A stretch of 64,000 bases of DNA from Microvirga lotononidis. Its GTDB lineage: Bacteria > Pseudomonadota > Alphaproteobacteria > Rhizobiales > Beijerinckiaceae. Below, piece after piece: positions 51,222 through 59,798 of this stretch. The DNA lies in the NCBI RefSeq assembly GCF_034627025.1, contig NZ_CP141050.1, positions 1,059,001 to 1,123,000 on the forward strand, given 5' to 3'. Both the position numbers and the translations under genes were made by a program. The stretch's first letter is position 1, and the number at the start of each line of letters is the position of its first letter. The notes beneath the pieces are model-generated. The model made no database searches. It saw nothing but the letters and a program-made list of their open reading frames with translations, and was not told where the DNA came from.

Positions 51222-52013
51222 ATGTTTCGCTACCTCTGGAGACACAAGGCGTTCAGCGCCGTTCTGCTCTTCCTCCTCGGTATCGGCTGGTATATCCAGC
51301 CGGTTGCCGCCTGGATCGGGCTGGCCCTGCTACTGTTCCTGCGCCTCACCAAAATCCATTCGGTCCTGCTGATCTATGACCTGACGGACCGGGCGGCACT
51401 GACACATGTCAGGACGCTAGCGACGAAACGCGCCCATATGCTCTCACCTGACGAATATGGGAATGTCTCTGAGGAGGGGTGGGATAAGCACCTCAACAGC
51501 TTCATCAAGAAGACGCTCGTGCCGGAATTCCAGCGCAGGAGGATCGATCATCTCCTGGCCAAGGATTCGAAGCGGTACGCGGCTCGCTTGAGGACCCGGA
51601 TCAACCGGATCATCGATCGACACCAGCCACCCGAGTCGACGGTTGTGCTCGACGACACAATGACCGGCAGGGAATTTGAGCTCTACTGCCGGGATGTCCT
51701 ACAGGAGGCCGGATGGCGTGCTGCGCTCACCCCCGGATCAGGCGACCAGGGAGCTGACATCATTGCCGAGAAGGAAGACCGGCGGGTTGTGATCCAGTGC
51801 AAGTTCTACAACGGCACCGTCGGCAACAAGGCGGTTCAGGAAGCCTATGCCGCAGCCGCCTTTCAGGATGCACCCTACGCAGTGGTTGTCACCAACTCGG
51901 TCTTCACCAAGTCGGCTCACCAGCTCGCGCACAAGAACGGCGTGCTGCTGATGCACCACACCGATCTGCCGCGGCTTGAGCTGATTGTCGCCAGCGGCGC
52001 TGGGTCTAGCTGA
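51222..52013 (+). CDS. Membrane-anchored Mrr-type restriction endonuclease
   Basis: A 263-residue protein. Two N-terminal hydrophobic segments (about 10-40) are followed by a charged helical linker and an Mrr-cat nuclease domain from about 147: GREFELYC (E151), GDQGADII (D179) and VVIQCKFYNG with the QxK signature (Q192, K194), then AYAVVVTNSVFTKSAHQLA-type conservation. Mrr-type enzymes cut modified or foreign DNA. Anchoring in the inner membrane would place the nuclease where DNA enters. It is monocistronic and converges with the HTH gene. Confidence 0.8.
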   Translation: MFRYLWRHKAFSAVLLFLLGIGWYIQPVAAWIGLALLLFLRLTKIHSVLLIYDLTDRAALTHVRTLATKRAHMLSPDEYGNVSEEGWDKHLNSFIKKTLVPEFQRRRIDHLLAKDSKRYAARLRTRINRIIDRHQPPESTVVLDDTMTGREFELYCRDVLQEAGWRAALTPGSGDQGADIIAEKEDRRVVIQCKFYNGTVGNKAVQEAYAAAAFQDAPYAVVVTNSVFTKSAHQLAHKNGVLLMHHTDLPRLELIVASGAGSS

Positions 52014-52026
52014 TACAAGATTCCAT

Positions 52027-52500
52027 TTAGTCGTCGGAGACTTTGAGGAAGTCGTCGATCGACAACTGTGCAGGACTGGCCGACTTCGCTCTCGGCTTTT
52101 TCGGCGCTTCTTCGACACCTGCGGCCACCGGCTGCTTGCGCGGGATCGGTGTATCCTCCGACTGCATGCGCTTCATCCGGGCTTTCGCCTTATCTCGCGC
52201 CTGAGCCTCCTCGGACTGCGAATCCTCAGTGAGCCACTTTCCGCGCTTGATCACCTCGTTCACTCGACCCTGGTTGATCCCAAGCTGGAACGCGATCTCC
52301 TGCTGGGTCATGTCGGTGGTGCTATGAAGCTCGAGGATCTTGCGGGCGAGCTCTGGCGTCATTTTGCGCCCTGAGACGCGACGGGCCGGAGCGATCGACC
52401 GGGTCTTCTTCTCCTCCTTGCGCATCTTCTCCAGGATAGCCAAGGCCATATTCATGCCTTGGGCGCGCAGGGCTTCTTCAAATTGCTTCAGCGTAGCCAA
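52027..52500 (-). CDS. Helix-turn-helix protein with basic C-terminal tail
   Basis: About 157 residues. The central helix-turn-helix is MTQQEIAFQLGINQGRVNEVIKRG, preceded by a basic linker; the C-terminus is Lys/Arg/Ala-rich and ends with QLSIDDFLKVSDD. A role in DNA binding is likely. I choose the TTG at 52500 because a CAGGAG site lies at good spacing; a GTG at 52533 would add 11 residues that include the ribosome-binding region. It is likely transcribed alone. Confidence 0.6.
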   Translation of the reverse strand: MATLKQFEEALRAQGMNMALAILEKMRKEEKKTRSIAPARRVSGRKMTPELARKILELHSTTDMTQQEIAFQLGINQGRVNEVIKRGKWLTEDSQSEEAQARDKAKARMKRMQSEDTPIPRKQPVAAGVEEAPKKPRAKSASPAQLSIDDFLKVSDD

Positions 52501-52533
52501 AAGAGAGACTCCTGAACTCCTGCCCCGATGCAC

Positions 52534-52881
52534 TCACCGGTTCAGACAAACTTTTGAACGACGAAGAGGTGATGAGCGTCCTACCAGCCCCGCACGGCTA
52601 TTGGACATGTCTGCCGAATTAAGCCGACCCGAAATAGAATGAGTCCGTGATTCGAGTTTTTCAAGCTCGGCTATTCTAATTGGTTGTTGATTTGTTCCAT
52701 CTTCGCCGTTCCCCACGATGAGCGGGCGGGCTTGCTCAACCTATAGTCGGTACAAACCCCGTATTTGGCGATACCCGCTGCTCACGGCACAGCCACCGAT
52801 GGCTTTGCATCCTCCTGCGAAGGGCAATTAGCCTCTGAGAACAGGTCTCTTATTTCAGGGGCGGGTTCACGGCGCCTTAGA
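52534..52881. other. Intergenic stretch without a supported gene
   Basis: About 350 bases upstream of the HTH gene and downstream of the IHF gene. Frames here are short and poorly coding. It holds the HTH promoter; I see no repeat or RNA gene. Confidence 0.4.
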
Positions 52882-53187
52882 TCAGGCGCTCACCGGATCG
52901 CCGTTCACACGATCCTTCAGCTTATGGGATGGGGTGAAGGTGACAACGCGGCGAGGTTCGATTGGGACCTCAACCCCCGTCTTCGGATTTCGACCGGTTC
53001 TCTCGGCTTTCTCCCGAACCACGAAATTCCCGAAGCCGGAGAGTTTCACGTTCTCGCCGCGCTCCAAGGTATCGCAAATCTCGGCCAACACTTGCTCCGA
53101 GAGCGCCACCGCTTCGTGGCGGGTCAAACCAACAGCCTCGACGACGGCCTGGGCCAGATCCACTCGGGTCACGTTCCTGCTGGTCAT
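52882..53187 (-). CDS. ihfA: Integration host factor alpha-like DNA-bending protein
   Basis: A 101-residue HU/IHF-fold protein with the DNA-intercalating arm RNPKTGVEVPIEPRRVVTF and the body VTRVDLAQAVVEAVGLTRHE, EICDTLERGENVKLSGFGNF. The NVKLSGFG and GRNPKTG motifs and VTRxDLAxAV start favour IHF-alpha over HU. It would bend DNA with an IHF-beta partner encoded elsewhere. It seems to be an accessory copy. A 53199 ATG would add MDDL. It lies 45 bp downstream of the NepR-like gene. Confidence 0.88.
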   Translation of the reverse strand: MTSRNVTRVDLAQAVVEAVGLTRHEAVALSEQVLAEICDTLERGENVKLSGFGNFVVREKAERTGRNPKTGVEVPIEPRRVVTFTPSHKLKDRVNGDPVSA

Positions 53188-53231
53188 CAGATCATCCACC
53201 GTACAAAGGGGGCCCTCACGAGCGGCATGGC

Positions 53232-53417
53232 CTACGGGGGATATGTCTCCTCAAGCTTGAGCACAAGAGCTTTCAGATGCTCCGGCATGTCGGCAGCGAG
53301 CACATCATCGTACAGGCTCTTTAGGGAATGCCCGATGAAGAAGACCACCTGCTCCTGGGAAAAGTTCAAGCTGCTGGGGAGGTCACGCGACCAATCCCGA
53401 GTGTCATTCTGCTGCAT
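53232..53417 (-). CDS. NepR-like anti-sigma factor
   Basis: The 61-residue protein contains FIGHSLKSLYDDVLAADMPE and HLKALVLKLEE, which matches the NepR pattern IGxxLRxxYDxVVxExxPDRFxxLLxxL. NepR sequesters the general stress sigma factor EcfG and is released by phosphorylated PhyR in alphaproteobacteria. No phyR or ecfG gene is nearby; methylobacteria often carry extra nepR copies. It is upstream of and probably co-transcribed with the IHF-alpha-like gene. Confidence 0.65.
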   Translation of the reverse strand: MQQNDTRDWSRDLPSSLNFSQEQVVFFIGHSLKSLYDDVLAADMPEHLKALVLKLEETYPP

Positions 53418-53976
53418 GGCATAATTCTCAAGGCTGTGCCCTGCATTGCCCCTGATTAACCTATGTGAAGAGGCAACTCACGCTCGTGTGATGGGTTTCA
53501 GCGGGGCCGTATCGCCCGGAACACGCCTGCAAAAGCTCAGCTGGAGGCCTTTGGACCTTACCTTAAAAGCGTAGCAAGAGCGAAGCTGACGCTCGCCATA
53601 CTCGCCAGGAACCATGGCCACTAAGCTGGCAAAGGCCTGTCGCTGCGTCCCGTCATCACTGCTACCTGTCTCTTCATTGGGCCCAGTCTGGCTAACGGCC
53701 AAGCCGGTCGCCTTGATCCACCCCAGCAAAACCGATCGGCTCGATAGCTGGCAATAACCCTTTCGTCGCGGACCCGGTCTCAAGCCGGTGAAACCATCCG
53801 CCAGGTCCGCCGTTACTCGGGCGAGGACACATCCTCCTCACTTCAAGGAAGCCTCCTCACCTCCACGGCAACGGCGGGTGGGGAGGCTTTTCTGTTCATT
53901 CTGGTTGGTTAGGGGCCTTTGGCCGCAACGCCTTCAGGGCCTAGGCATGCCATAGGTTCCCATCTTGGCCTGAAAG
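53418..53976. other. Intergenic stretch, no convincing gene
   Basis: About 560 bases. A 101-codon minus-strand frame (53478-53783) has poor coding quality and no ribosome-binding site. The region contains the promoter of the NepR-like gene and a terminator-like hairpin near its right end. Confidence 0.4.
53849..53893 (+). terminator. Terminator-like hairpin
   Basis: AAGCCTCCTCACC pairs with GGTGGGGAGGCTT with one mismatch around a ~15-base loop, followed by TTCTG. It resembles a rho-independent terminator, but no plus-strand gene ends directly before it. Confidence 0.55.
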
Positions 53977-54321
53977 ATGGTTACACCCCTGATGAGCAGC
54001 CTCTATCACTACCCCGCCATGTCGGCCCTCAATGAGGAGACAGAGCCGGACCGCGTCTTCCGGCTCCACGAGGCCTTCGGGGTGATGTGTGCCATTGCCC
54101 GAATGATCTGGCGTGAGGAAACGGGCTACGACGCCAGCTCAGCTGCCTCACCCACGGTTCGCTGGGACGGCTCGGTCATCGCGCTGCGTGACATCCGAGG
54201 CCACCTGGAGGTGATCTGGGCTTCCGCCGCCCACCAGGAACGCTATGGAGCGCTGGCCGAACTCGCCTGGGAGGCGATGTCCGAACCACGGACCCACGTA
54301 TCCCATCACCTCCCCAGTTGA
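53977..54321 (+). CDS. Small hypothetical protein
   Basis: A 114-residue protein (SSLYHYPAMSALNEETEPDR, VFRLHEAFGVMCAIARMIWR, TVRWDGSVIALRDIRGHLEV, YGALAELAWEAMSEPR). Helical and soluble, no family recognised. The start is 53977 or the Met at 53992; no strong ribosome-binding site is evident. It converges with the frameshifted GAF-HTH gene. Confidence 0.45.
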   Translation: MVTPLMSSLYHYPAMSALNEETEPDRVFRLHEAFGVMCAIARMIWREETGYDASSAASPTVRWDGSVIALRDIRGHLEVIWASAAHQERYGALAELAWEAMSEPRTHVSHHLPS

Positions 54322-54335
54322 CCGGCAAGCGCTTC

Positions 54336-55176
54336 TTAGAACGGGTAGTCGGTTTCTTCAGGGATGCGGACGTCCCCTAGCGCCGACCTCCGGACCACCC
54401 CAACAGTCCCATCGGGCTCGCGCGTAAACTGAACGCCGTGCTGCTCAAAGGCTTGCACAACCGCGTCCACGCTGGTGCGCCGGACCGAAAGCTCTCCGGA
54501 AATCTCCATCTGCTTTACCGAGGCCGGGGAGATGCTGGCCGCCTGCGAGTTCTCGGATTGACCAATTCAGCGGCCCACGGGCTGCCCGGATCTGAGCGCT
54601 CGTCGGCAGAATCCATGTCTCGAAGTCGAGAGATTGATCGGTCGTACCAGACGCATGGAATTGGGTCTCAACGTGACCCGAGACGTCCAGGTGGTGCAGC
54701 CAGATCTCGTCGACCACCAACCGGCTGAGACCACGAAGCAACGATGTCTGATGGGGGCTGAACTCGCGTGGCCTCACGTCCGTAATACAGAAGGCACCCA
54801 GCCGGATGCCCGGCCGGATCGTCAGTGGGGCGCCAGCATAGAATCTGATGAACGGTGGGCCCGACACATGGGGGTTTTTGATGAATGTCTGGTCTGCCCA
54901 TGCGTCAGGCACCACGAAGACCTCATCGTGCAAGATCGTGTAGTTGCAGAAAGCGTGATCTCGAGGCACCTCCGTTGCATCACTTCCACCGAACCGCGCC
55001 TTCAAGAAGTACCGATGAGTGTCGGCCAGCGTCACATGAACCATCGGAACGTCGAACAACCGCTGTGCAATCCTGCAGATCCGATCGATAGCCGGCGATG
55101 TAGGCGTGTCGAGGATCTGAAGTTGATGAAGGGCGGCGAGGCGCTCGTCTTCGTTGGACGGCAGCGGAAAATGCAT
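54336..55176 (-). pseudogene. GAF-domain sensor fused to an HTH, interrupted by a frameshift
   Basis: The N-terminal ~165 residues form a GAF domain (EDERLAALHQLQILDTPTSP, VTLADTHRYFLKARFGGSDA, FYAGAPLTIRPGIRLGAFCI). After a linker the frame reads TSAQIRAARGPLNWSIRELA, the start of a helix-turn-helix, then degenerates. One base shifted, at about 54545, the sequence AASISPASVKQMEISGELSV and AVVQAFEQHGVQFTREPDGT continues the HTH and ends at TAA 54336. An extra G in GCAGGCGGCC explains the break. GAF-XRE proteins of this type are common in Hyphomicrobiales. Without repair the product lacks DNA binding. Confidence 0.75.
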
Positions 55177-55186
55177 TCTTAAAAGG

Positions 55187-55479
55187 GGCCTCTAACAGCA
55201 CAATAGAAGGGATTTCCTAAGGTCAGTCAGAAGCTTTGCAGCAGAGGAATTAAAGCCTAAATCTGACCGCATGCCTGACGGGTCGCATATTAAGATTGCG
55301 ATAGGAACCCCTACGCGAGCTCTATTCCCGTTTTCTGTTGCCGTAGTCTTTCACAATTCTGAGAGGTCAGACATCTGGACCTAAAGCTTTTGGAGCCTCC
55401 AGGCCACGTTCTCAAACTCCATCGAGCGGAACCTTGACCGTAAGGCTACGTTCTCTTTCGAGGAGCGTCAGGAGCTCAC
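55187..55479. other. Divergent promoter region
   Basis: About 290 bases between the GAF-HTH gene and an exported protein. No gene seen. AT-rich segments near 55230-55260 and 55340-55365 may hold promoters. Confidence 0.4.
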
Positions 55480-55986
55480 ATGCAGGCCTTTGAATTTCAT
55501 AAAGTTGCACGACTGAGCTTGGCTGCACTTGTGCTCAGTGGATCGTCTCTGGTGATTACCGCGGCTGCCATCGCGGCAGATCTCCCTCCATACTACGAGG
55601 ATCAACAGGCGGTTCTGGAGCGTCCACCAGTCCGGCGCAGGCTTGGGGTTGAGGAGACCTATATCGCCCCACCGGTCGAGCACAGGGTCATTGGCCGGCG
55701 GGTGATCGAGCAAGGCTTCGTTGGTGGCTATGAAGGGCCAGCCCTGGTGCCGCAGCGACCTCTGCCGATTGTGCCTCTGGAGTATAGCGATGGTTATGAG
55801 GGGCCTGCCTTGGTCCCTCCCCGGAACCTCCCGATCGTCTCTGGGCAGCCGCTCCTGCCTCCACCCGTATACCGGGAGAGAGTTGTCGGCATCTCTGCGC
55901 CGGTAGAGGAGTGCCGCGTTGTCGTCCGAAAACGGATCGACGCCTATGGCGATGTAACAACTCGCAGAACCAGAATCTGCGACTAA
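55480..55986 (+). CDS. Exported protein with internal GYEGPALVP repeats
   Basis: A 168-residue protein with a signal peptide (LSLAALVLSGSSLVITAAAI, cleavage near AAADLPP). The mature part has two copies of GYEGPALVPxRxLPIV (about 35 bp-level similar units) in a Pro-rich region, and ends EECRVVVRKRIDAYGDVTTR followed by RICD, an end shared with many exported Hyphomicrobiales proteins. Two terminal cysteines may pair. Envelope location is likely; function unknown. Confidence 0.7.
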   Translation: MQAFEFHKVARLSLAALVLSGSSLVITAAAIAADLPPYYEDQQAVLERPPVRRRLGVEETYIAPPVEHRVIGRRVIEQGFVGGYEGPALVPQRPLPIVPLEYSDGYEGPALVPPRNLPIVSGQPLLPPPVYRERVVGISAPVEECRVVVRKRIDAYGDVTTRRTRICD

Positions 55987-56011
55987 CCCCTGATCACCGC
56001 AGCCATAAATC

Positions 56012-56529
56012 TTATCGACCTCCTGGCTCCCGCAGAGAGATGCCCGCCGGCACCTTCAGCTCGCCGTCGTCCTGATCCAAGTCGATGAAATGGTTATTCC
56101 AGGGGATGACCAAACCGTCCCCGATCTTTGGCAGCTTGGACAGGGAGGTGCAGGTAATGCCCGAGCGCTCTCCCAACGAGGTCTCGGTGCCGGTGAGCCG
56201 CGCATTTGCCTGCCCAGGGCCTGAGAGGCTCCCGTCAATTCGGATGCTCTGGTCGGGAAACGACCAGGTGAAACGCTGGCCTGTCTGCTCCACCAGCCCG
56301 ACCATTCGCCCGGTTTGGTGTGCGAGGCATCGAAAAATGTAGGGGCTTACCTCGTTGTTCTCGAATTCCCCTCCCCCGACGCCACCCCCGGATAGAAGGT
56401 AATCACGAACTGAGATCGGTCGGAAGCGCGGGTGCATTGCCAGAGCGAGCCCGCAAGGCTCAGGCCATCCGCGATGACTGCTGGGGACGCCAGGACAATC
56501 CCGATCATGGCGAGCAGAAAGCGTCTCAT
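56012..56529 (-). pseudogene. Exported hypothetical protein broken by a one-base deletion in a G run
   Basis: The frame from 56529 gives a signal peptide (MRRFLLAMIGIVLASPAVIA) and LAGSLWQCTRASDRSQFVIT, then stops soon after YPG. In the next frame GGGVGGGEFENNEVSPYIFR, LVEQTGQRFTWSFPDQSIRI and a cysteine-containing region continue to 56012. Restoring one G in the CCGGGGG run near 56393 joins both into a ~172-residue exported protein. Loss in a homopolymer could be a sequencing artefact or true decay. Confidence 0.7.
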
Positions 56530-56588
56530 AGGCTGTCTCCGATCAAGGACGGAGCAGCACCGTAGGCGGAGTCCCTTACGAAAACTTA

Positions 56589-56774
56589 TCAGCCGGTGGG
56601 ATTGGAGCGATCGGCGTTGCCACCGCTGCTTTCAAGGAAGCACACCAGGGCAAAGACACTGACCACTGCCGCCAGTTCTGCACCAGACAGAAGCCAGGAG
56701 GGAGCACTCGCCCGCAGCGGCCCGATGGCCACCGCCGAGAGGAGGAAAGTAATAACTGTGCTCCACATCAACAT
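56589..56774 (-). CDS. Small membrane protein
   Basis: A 61-residue protein with two hydrophobic segments (WSTVITFLLSAVAIGPL and GAELAAVVSVFALVCFL) separated by a short loop and ending in a polar tail. Start chosen at 56774, which places the first helix at the N-terminus. Probably an inner-membrane protein of unknown function. Confidence 0.4.
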   Translation of the reverse strand: MLMWSTVITFLLSAVAIGPLRASAPSWLLSGAELAAVVSVFALVCFLESSGGNADRSNPTG

Positions 56775-56938
56775 GGGAAACCGCCCCTTAGAACGGGGTG
56801 AAGCCTTAACCCATTGAAGATGAACAGCCAATGAGCACCTCGTGGCATAACTAAGGAAAGCTTAGACGACCCAACGCAGGAGCGATCCTCACAAGGCTCA
56901 ATCTTCACCTTTGCCCAATAGATAGTGGATCGCCGCCA

Positions 56939-59584
56939 TTACACTTCGGCCCGGATTTCGTGGTCTGCCATGATCTCCTCGAAGGGCTCGGGTCTGTGGA
57001 TCGCATAACCCTGGGCGAACGTGATCCCCATGGACGAGACCAATTCTAAGGTCGCTTGGTCCTCGACGAACTCGGCAACCGTCTGTGCCCCGAGTTCTTT
57101 GGCAATCTGGTGAATGGATTTGACGATGTAGCGATCCACCGCGTTCGTCGTCATGTTGTGAACGAAGCTCCCGTCGATTTTGACGATATCGACCGGGAAC
57201 TGGCGCAGGTAGTTGAACGAACTCAGGCCTACGCCGAAATCATCCAGCGCAATCTGGCATCCGATTTCTCGTAGCTTGCTGACTGTCTTCGCGGCCACGG
57301 CCATATTGCTGACCACGGTGGTTTCCGTGATCTCGAATGCAAGGATCTCGGGCGCGATTCCGGAAATCTCAAGGATCTCGCGCACGTAGGCCACGAACGA
57401 AGCATCACCGATTGAGGCTGCCGACAGGTTGAGGTGGATCTGGGGATGCTGGTCAAGGCCCCCTGCCCGTCCAAGAAAGGTCAGCGCTTCCCGGACCACC
57501 CAACGGTCGATAGCGCCAATGAGATCATACCGTTCCGCCGCCGGAACAAACACAGACGGCGGGATGATCGTCCCATCCCTGTCCAGCATCCGCACCAGGA
57601 CCTCATACCGCTGCTGGGTCGGATCCGCGCACGCAACAATCCTTTGAGCAAACAGCCGGAGCCGACCCTCGTCTATGGCCAGTTTAATCCCGGCAGCGAC
57701 CGCAATCTCGCGGTGGCGATCAACCGCTTCGCTCTGCTCGGGTCTGTAGATGCTGACCCGGTTCCGTCCTGCCATCTTGGCCGTCAGGCAGGCAACATCC
57801 GCCTGAGCGAGGACCGCGCTTGGGGAGCGGGTGCTCGGCGTGATCTCGGTTACCCCGATGCTCGCGCCGACACTATAGCTGCGATCGTCCCAGGGGAACT
57901 GGATCGCACCGAGCGCGGTATTGAGCTCCTCGAGGATCAGTGTCGCATCATCGAGCGAGCACCCGAGCAGGATGATGCCAAACTCATCTCCACCGAGCCG
58001 GCCAATCACATCGCCATCGCGCAGGTAACTCGGTAAGGCCCCTGCCACCCCTCGCAACAGGGCGTCGCCGGCGACATGACCGGCGGAATCGTTGATGATC
58101 TTCAGCCGGTCGAGATCGACAAAGGCCAGGGCATGCTTGATGCCGGTATCACGGCTTTCCGCCAGAGCCTCTTCAAGCCTCTGCTCGAAGGCTGATCGAT
58201 TCAGAAGGCCGGTCAGTTCGTCATGGGTCGCATTATATCTGAGCCGCTCCTCGGCTTCTCGCCGGGCCGTGATATCCTGGAATTGCACGATCATGTAGGC
58301 GGGCTTACCTGCCTCGTCCCGCAGGAGAGAGGCAGACCTGAGGACCCAAACTTCCACCCCATCCTTGCGCACCAAGCGCCGTTCGCTTTCCGCGAAGGCG
58401 ATCTCTCCTCGCAAGAGCGGGCCATCATCTGGTGGATCGTCATCCGGAGGCGTCAGGTCGGCCGCCGTCTTCGACAGCATCTCCCTTTCGGAAAACCCGA
58501 ACAGCCGGCAGAAGGCCGGGTTTACCTTGAACACGGTTCCGTCGAGGTGCAGAAGCGCCGTCCCGATGCCTGCGCCCTTCATGGCTCCTCGGAAGAGCGC
58601 TTCGTTGTGCAAGGCCTCCTGGTGCGCCGCTCGCCGCCAGCGGAATTCCCGGCGCAGGCTCAGAGCCAGGGCGATCATGGCCCCGGTCAGGACCAGCACA
58701 ATGCCGCCGATCGTCAGAGCTCGGCTTCGCCAGGCGGCATAGACATCCTGCAGGGAGCGTCCTACGCTGATGGTAAGCGGGTAATCCCCGATCTGGGTGA
58801 AGGTGTACAGCCGCGGAATACCATCGAGTGGAGACGTGGTCGCCTCGTACGACCCTGAGCGCTCCTGCGGATAGTAACGATAGAGCTCCGCCCCACTGAC
58901 GTCCGTGCCGAGATGCTTTTCGTTCAACGGCTGCCGCACGAGCAGCCTCTTGTCCGCGCGCATGAGCGACATGGAGCCATTCGGTCCCAGGTCCATTCTG
59001 CCGAACAGATCGGTGAAGTAGTCCAAGCCCAGGCCGACATACGCAATCCCAGCGAACCGGCCATCCGGGTGAGAAAGCCGCCGACTGAACACAATACCCC
59101 ATCCAAGGCCAACCGGGCTCTTGATCGGTAGCGAAACGTAGAGCCCCACATCCGGGCGATCACGGTGGACGGTAAAATACTGTTGTTTAGAGAGGTTGAT
59201 GATGTTCGGGTCCGTGAAACGAGAGTGATATCTCAGCTTTCCGGTTTCATCGACGACGGCAATGGCGGCGAGATATTGCGCCGTCGCAACCTGGTCGAAC
59301 AGCAACTGGCGCTGAAGGTCAGAACCCAGTTCGGTGAAGCCCGGCTGAGTGACCCGATCTATAACCTTCTGGATCGTCAGATCGATGATCTCGATGTTGC
59401 GGGAGATATCTCGGCTCACCGATGCAACAAGATTGCTTGACGCTGCCTTGGCTTGGTCGGACGCGTTCCCCCGTTCATCGTAGACGAGGGCCACGCAAAA
59501 CAGGTTGAAGACCGCAGCCAGAACCAGAACGTTCAGGACCGGACTGCGAGTAAGCAGGTTCTTACACCAGGAAATGGAGGTCAC
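56939..59584 (-). CDS. Membrane sensor with PAS, GGDEF and EAL domains (c-di-GMP metabolism)
   Basis: An 881-residue protein. Two membrane helices (about 15-35 and 290-312) enclose a Cache-type periplasmic sensor. PAS follows (about 325-450), then GGDEF with the intact catalytic RLGGDEF and a C-terminal EAL domain. In EAL the first motif is YEVLVR, and FEITET, LDDFGVG and VKIDGSF supply the metal-site and catalytic residues; the last motif is AEFVED rather than AEGVE. Both synthesis and breakdown of c-di-GMP are possible. No I-site RxxD is evident directly before GGDEF. The gene stands alone. Confidence 0.9.
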   Translation of the reverse strand: MTSISWCKNLLTRSPVLNVLVLAAVFNLFCVALVYDERGNASDQAKAASSNLVASVSRDISRNIEIIDLTIQKVIDRVTQPGFTELGSDLQRQLLFDQVATAQYLAAIAVVDETGKLRYHSRFTDPNIINLSKQQYFTVHRDRPDVGLYVSLPIKSPVGLGWGIVFSRRLSHPDGRFAGIAYVGLGLDYFTDLFGRMDLGPNGSMSLMRADKRLLVRQPLNEKHLGTDVSGAELYRYYPQERSGSYEATTSPLDGIPRLYTFTQIGDYPLTISVGRSLQDVYAAWRSRALTIGGIVLVLTGAMIALALSLRREFRWRRAAHQEALHNEALFRGAMKGAGIGTALLHLDGTVFKVNPAFCRLFGFSEREMLSKTAADLTPPDDDPPDDGPLLRGEIAFAESERRLVRKDGVEVWVLRSASLLRDEAGKPAYMIVQFQDITARREAEERLRYNATHDELTGLLNRSAFEQRLEEALAESRDTGIKHALAFVDLDRLKIINDSAGHVAGDALLRGVAGALPSYLRDGDVIGRLGGDEFGIILLGCSLDDATLILEELNTALGAIQFPWDDRSYSVGASIGVTEITPSTRSPSAVLAQADVACLTAKMAGRNRVSIYRPEQSEAVDRHREIAVAAGIKLAIDEGRLRLFAQRIVACADPTQQRYEVLVRMLDRDGTIIPPSVFVPAAERYDLIGAIDRWVVREALTFLGRAGGLDQHPQIHLNLSAASIGDASFVAYVREILEISGIAPEILAFEITETTVVSNMAVAAKTVSKLREIGCQIALDDFGVGLSSFNYLRQFPVDIVKIDGSFVHNMTTNAVDRYIVKSIHQIAKELGAQTVAEFVEDQATLELVSSMGITFAQGYAIHRPEPFEEIMADHEIRAEV

Positions 59585-59798
59585 GAGGCAATATCTTGGA
59601 CAGGGGCATCGGGCGGGACTTCAACGAAATCTGTGCATCACAGGCCACAATCGGCCCTGATCGAAATAAGCCAGAGAAGCCTCTGGAAATCCATTGGACA
59701 AAGGAAATGGGGTAAATGATCGCGCCCGGATCGGAAGCGGTGACAGCCTAGGCGCACGTCGTGTTGTAAAACTCGTCCCGAGGCACGTTGAGCCGCCC
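59585..59798. other. Intergenic region between the GGDEF-EAL and RHE_PE00001-type genes
   Basis: About 214 bases holding the promoter of the GGDEF-EAL gene; no further feature seen. Confidence 0.4.

Noticed and set aside
53478..53783. 101-codon minus-strand frame
   Set aside because: Composition is poor and no start signal is present.
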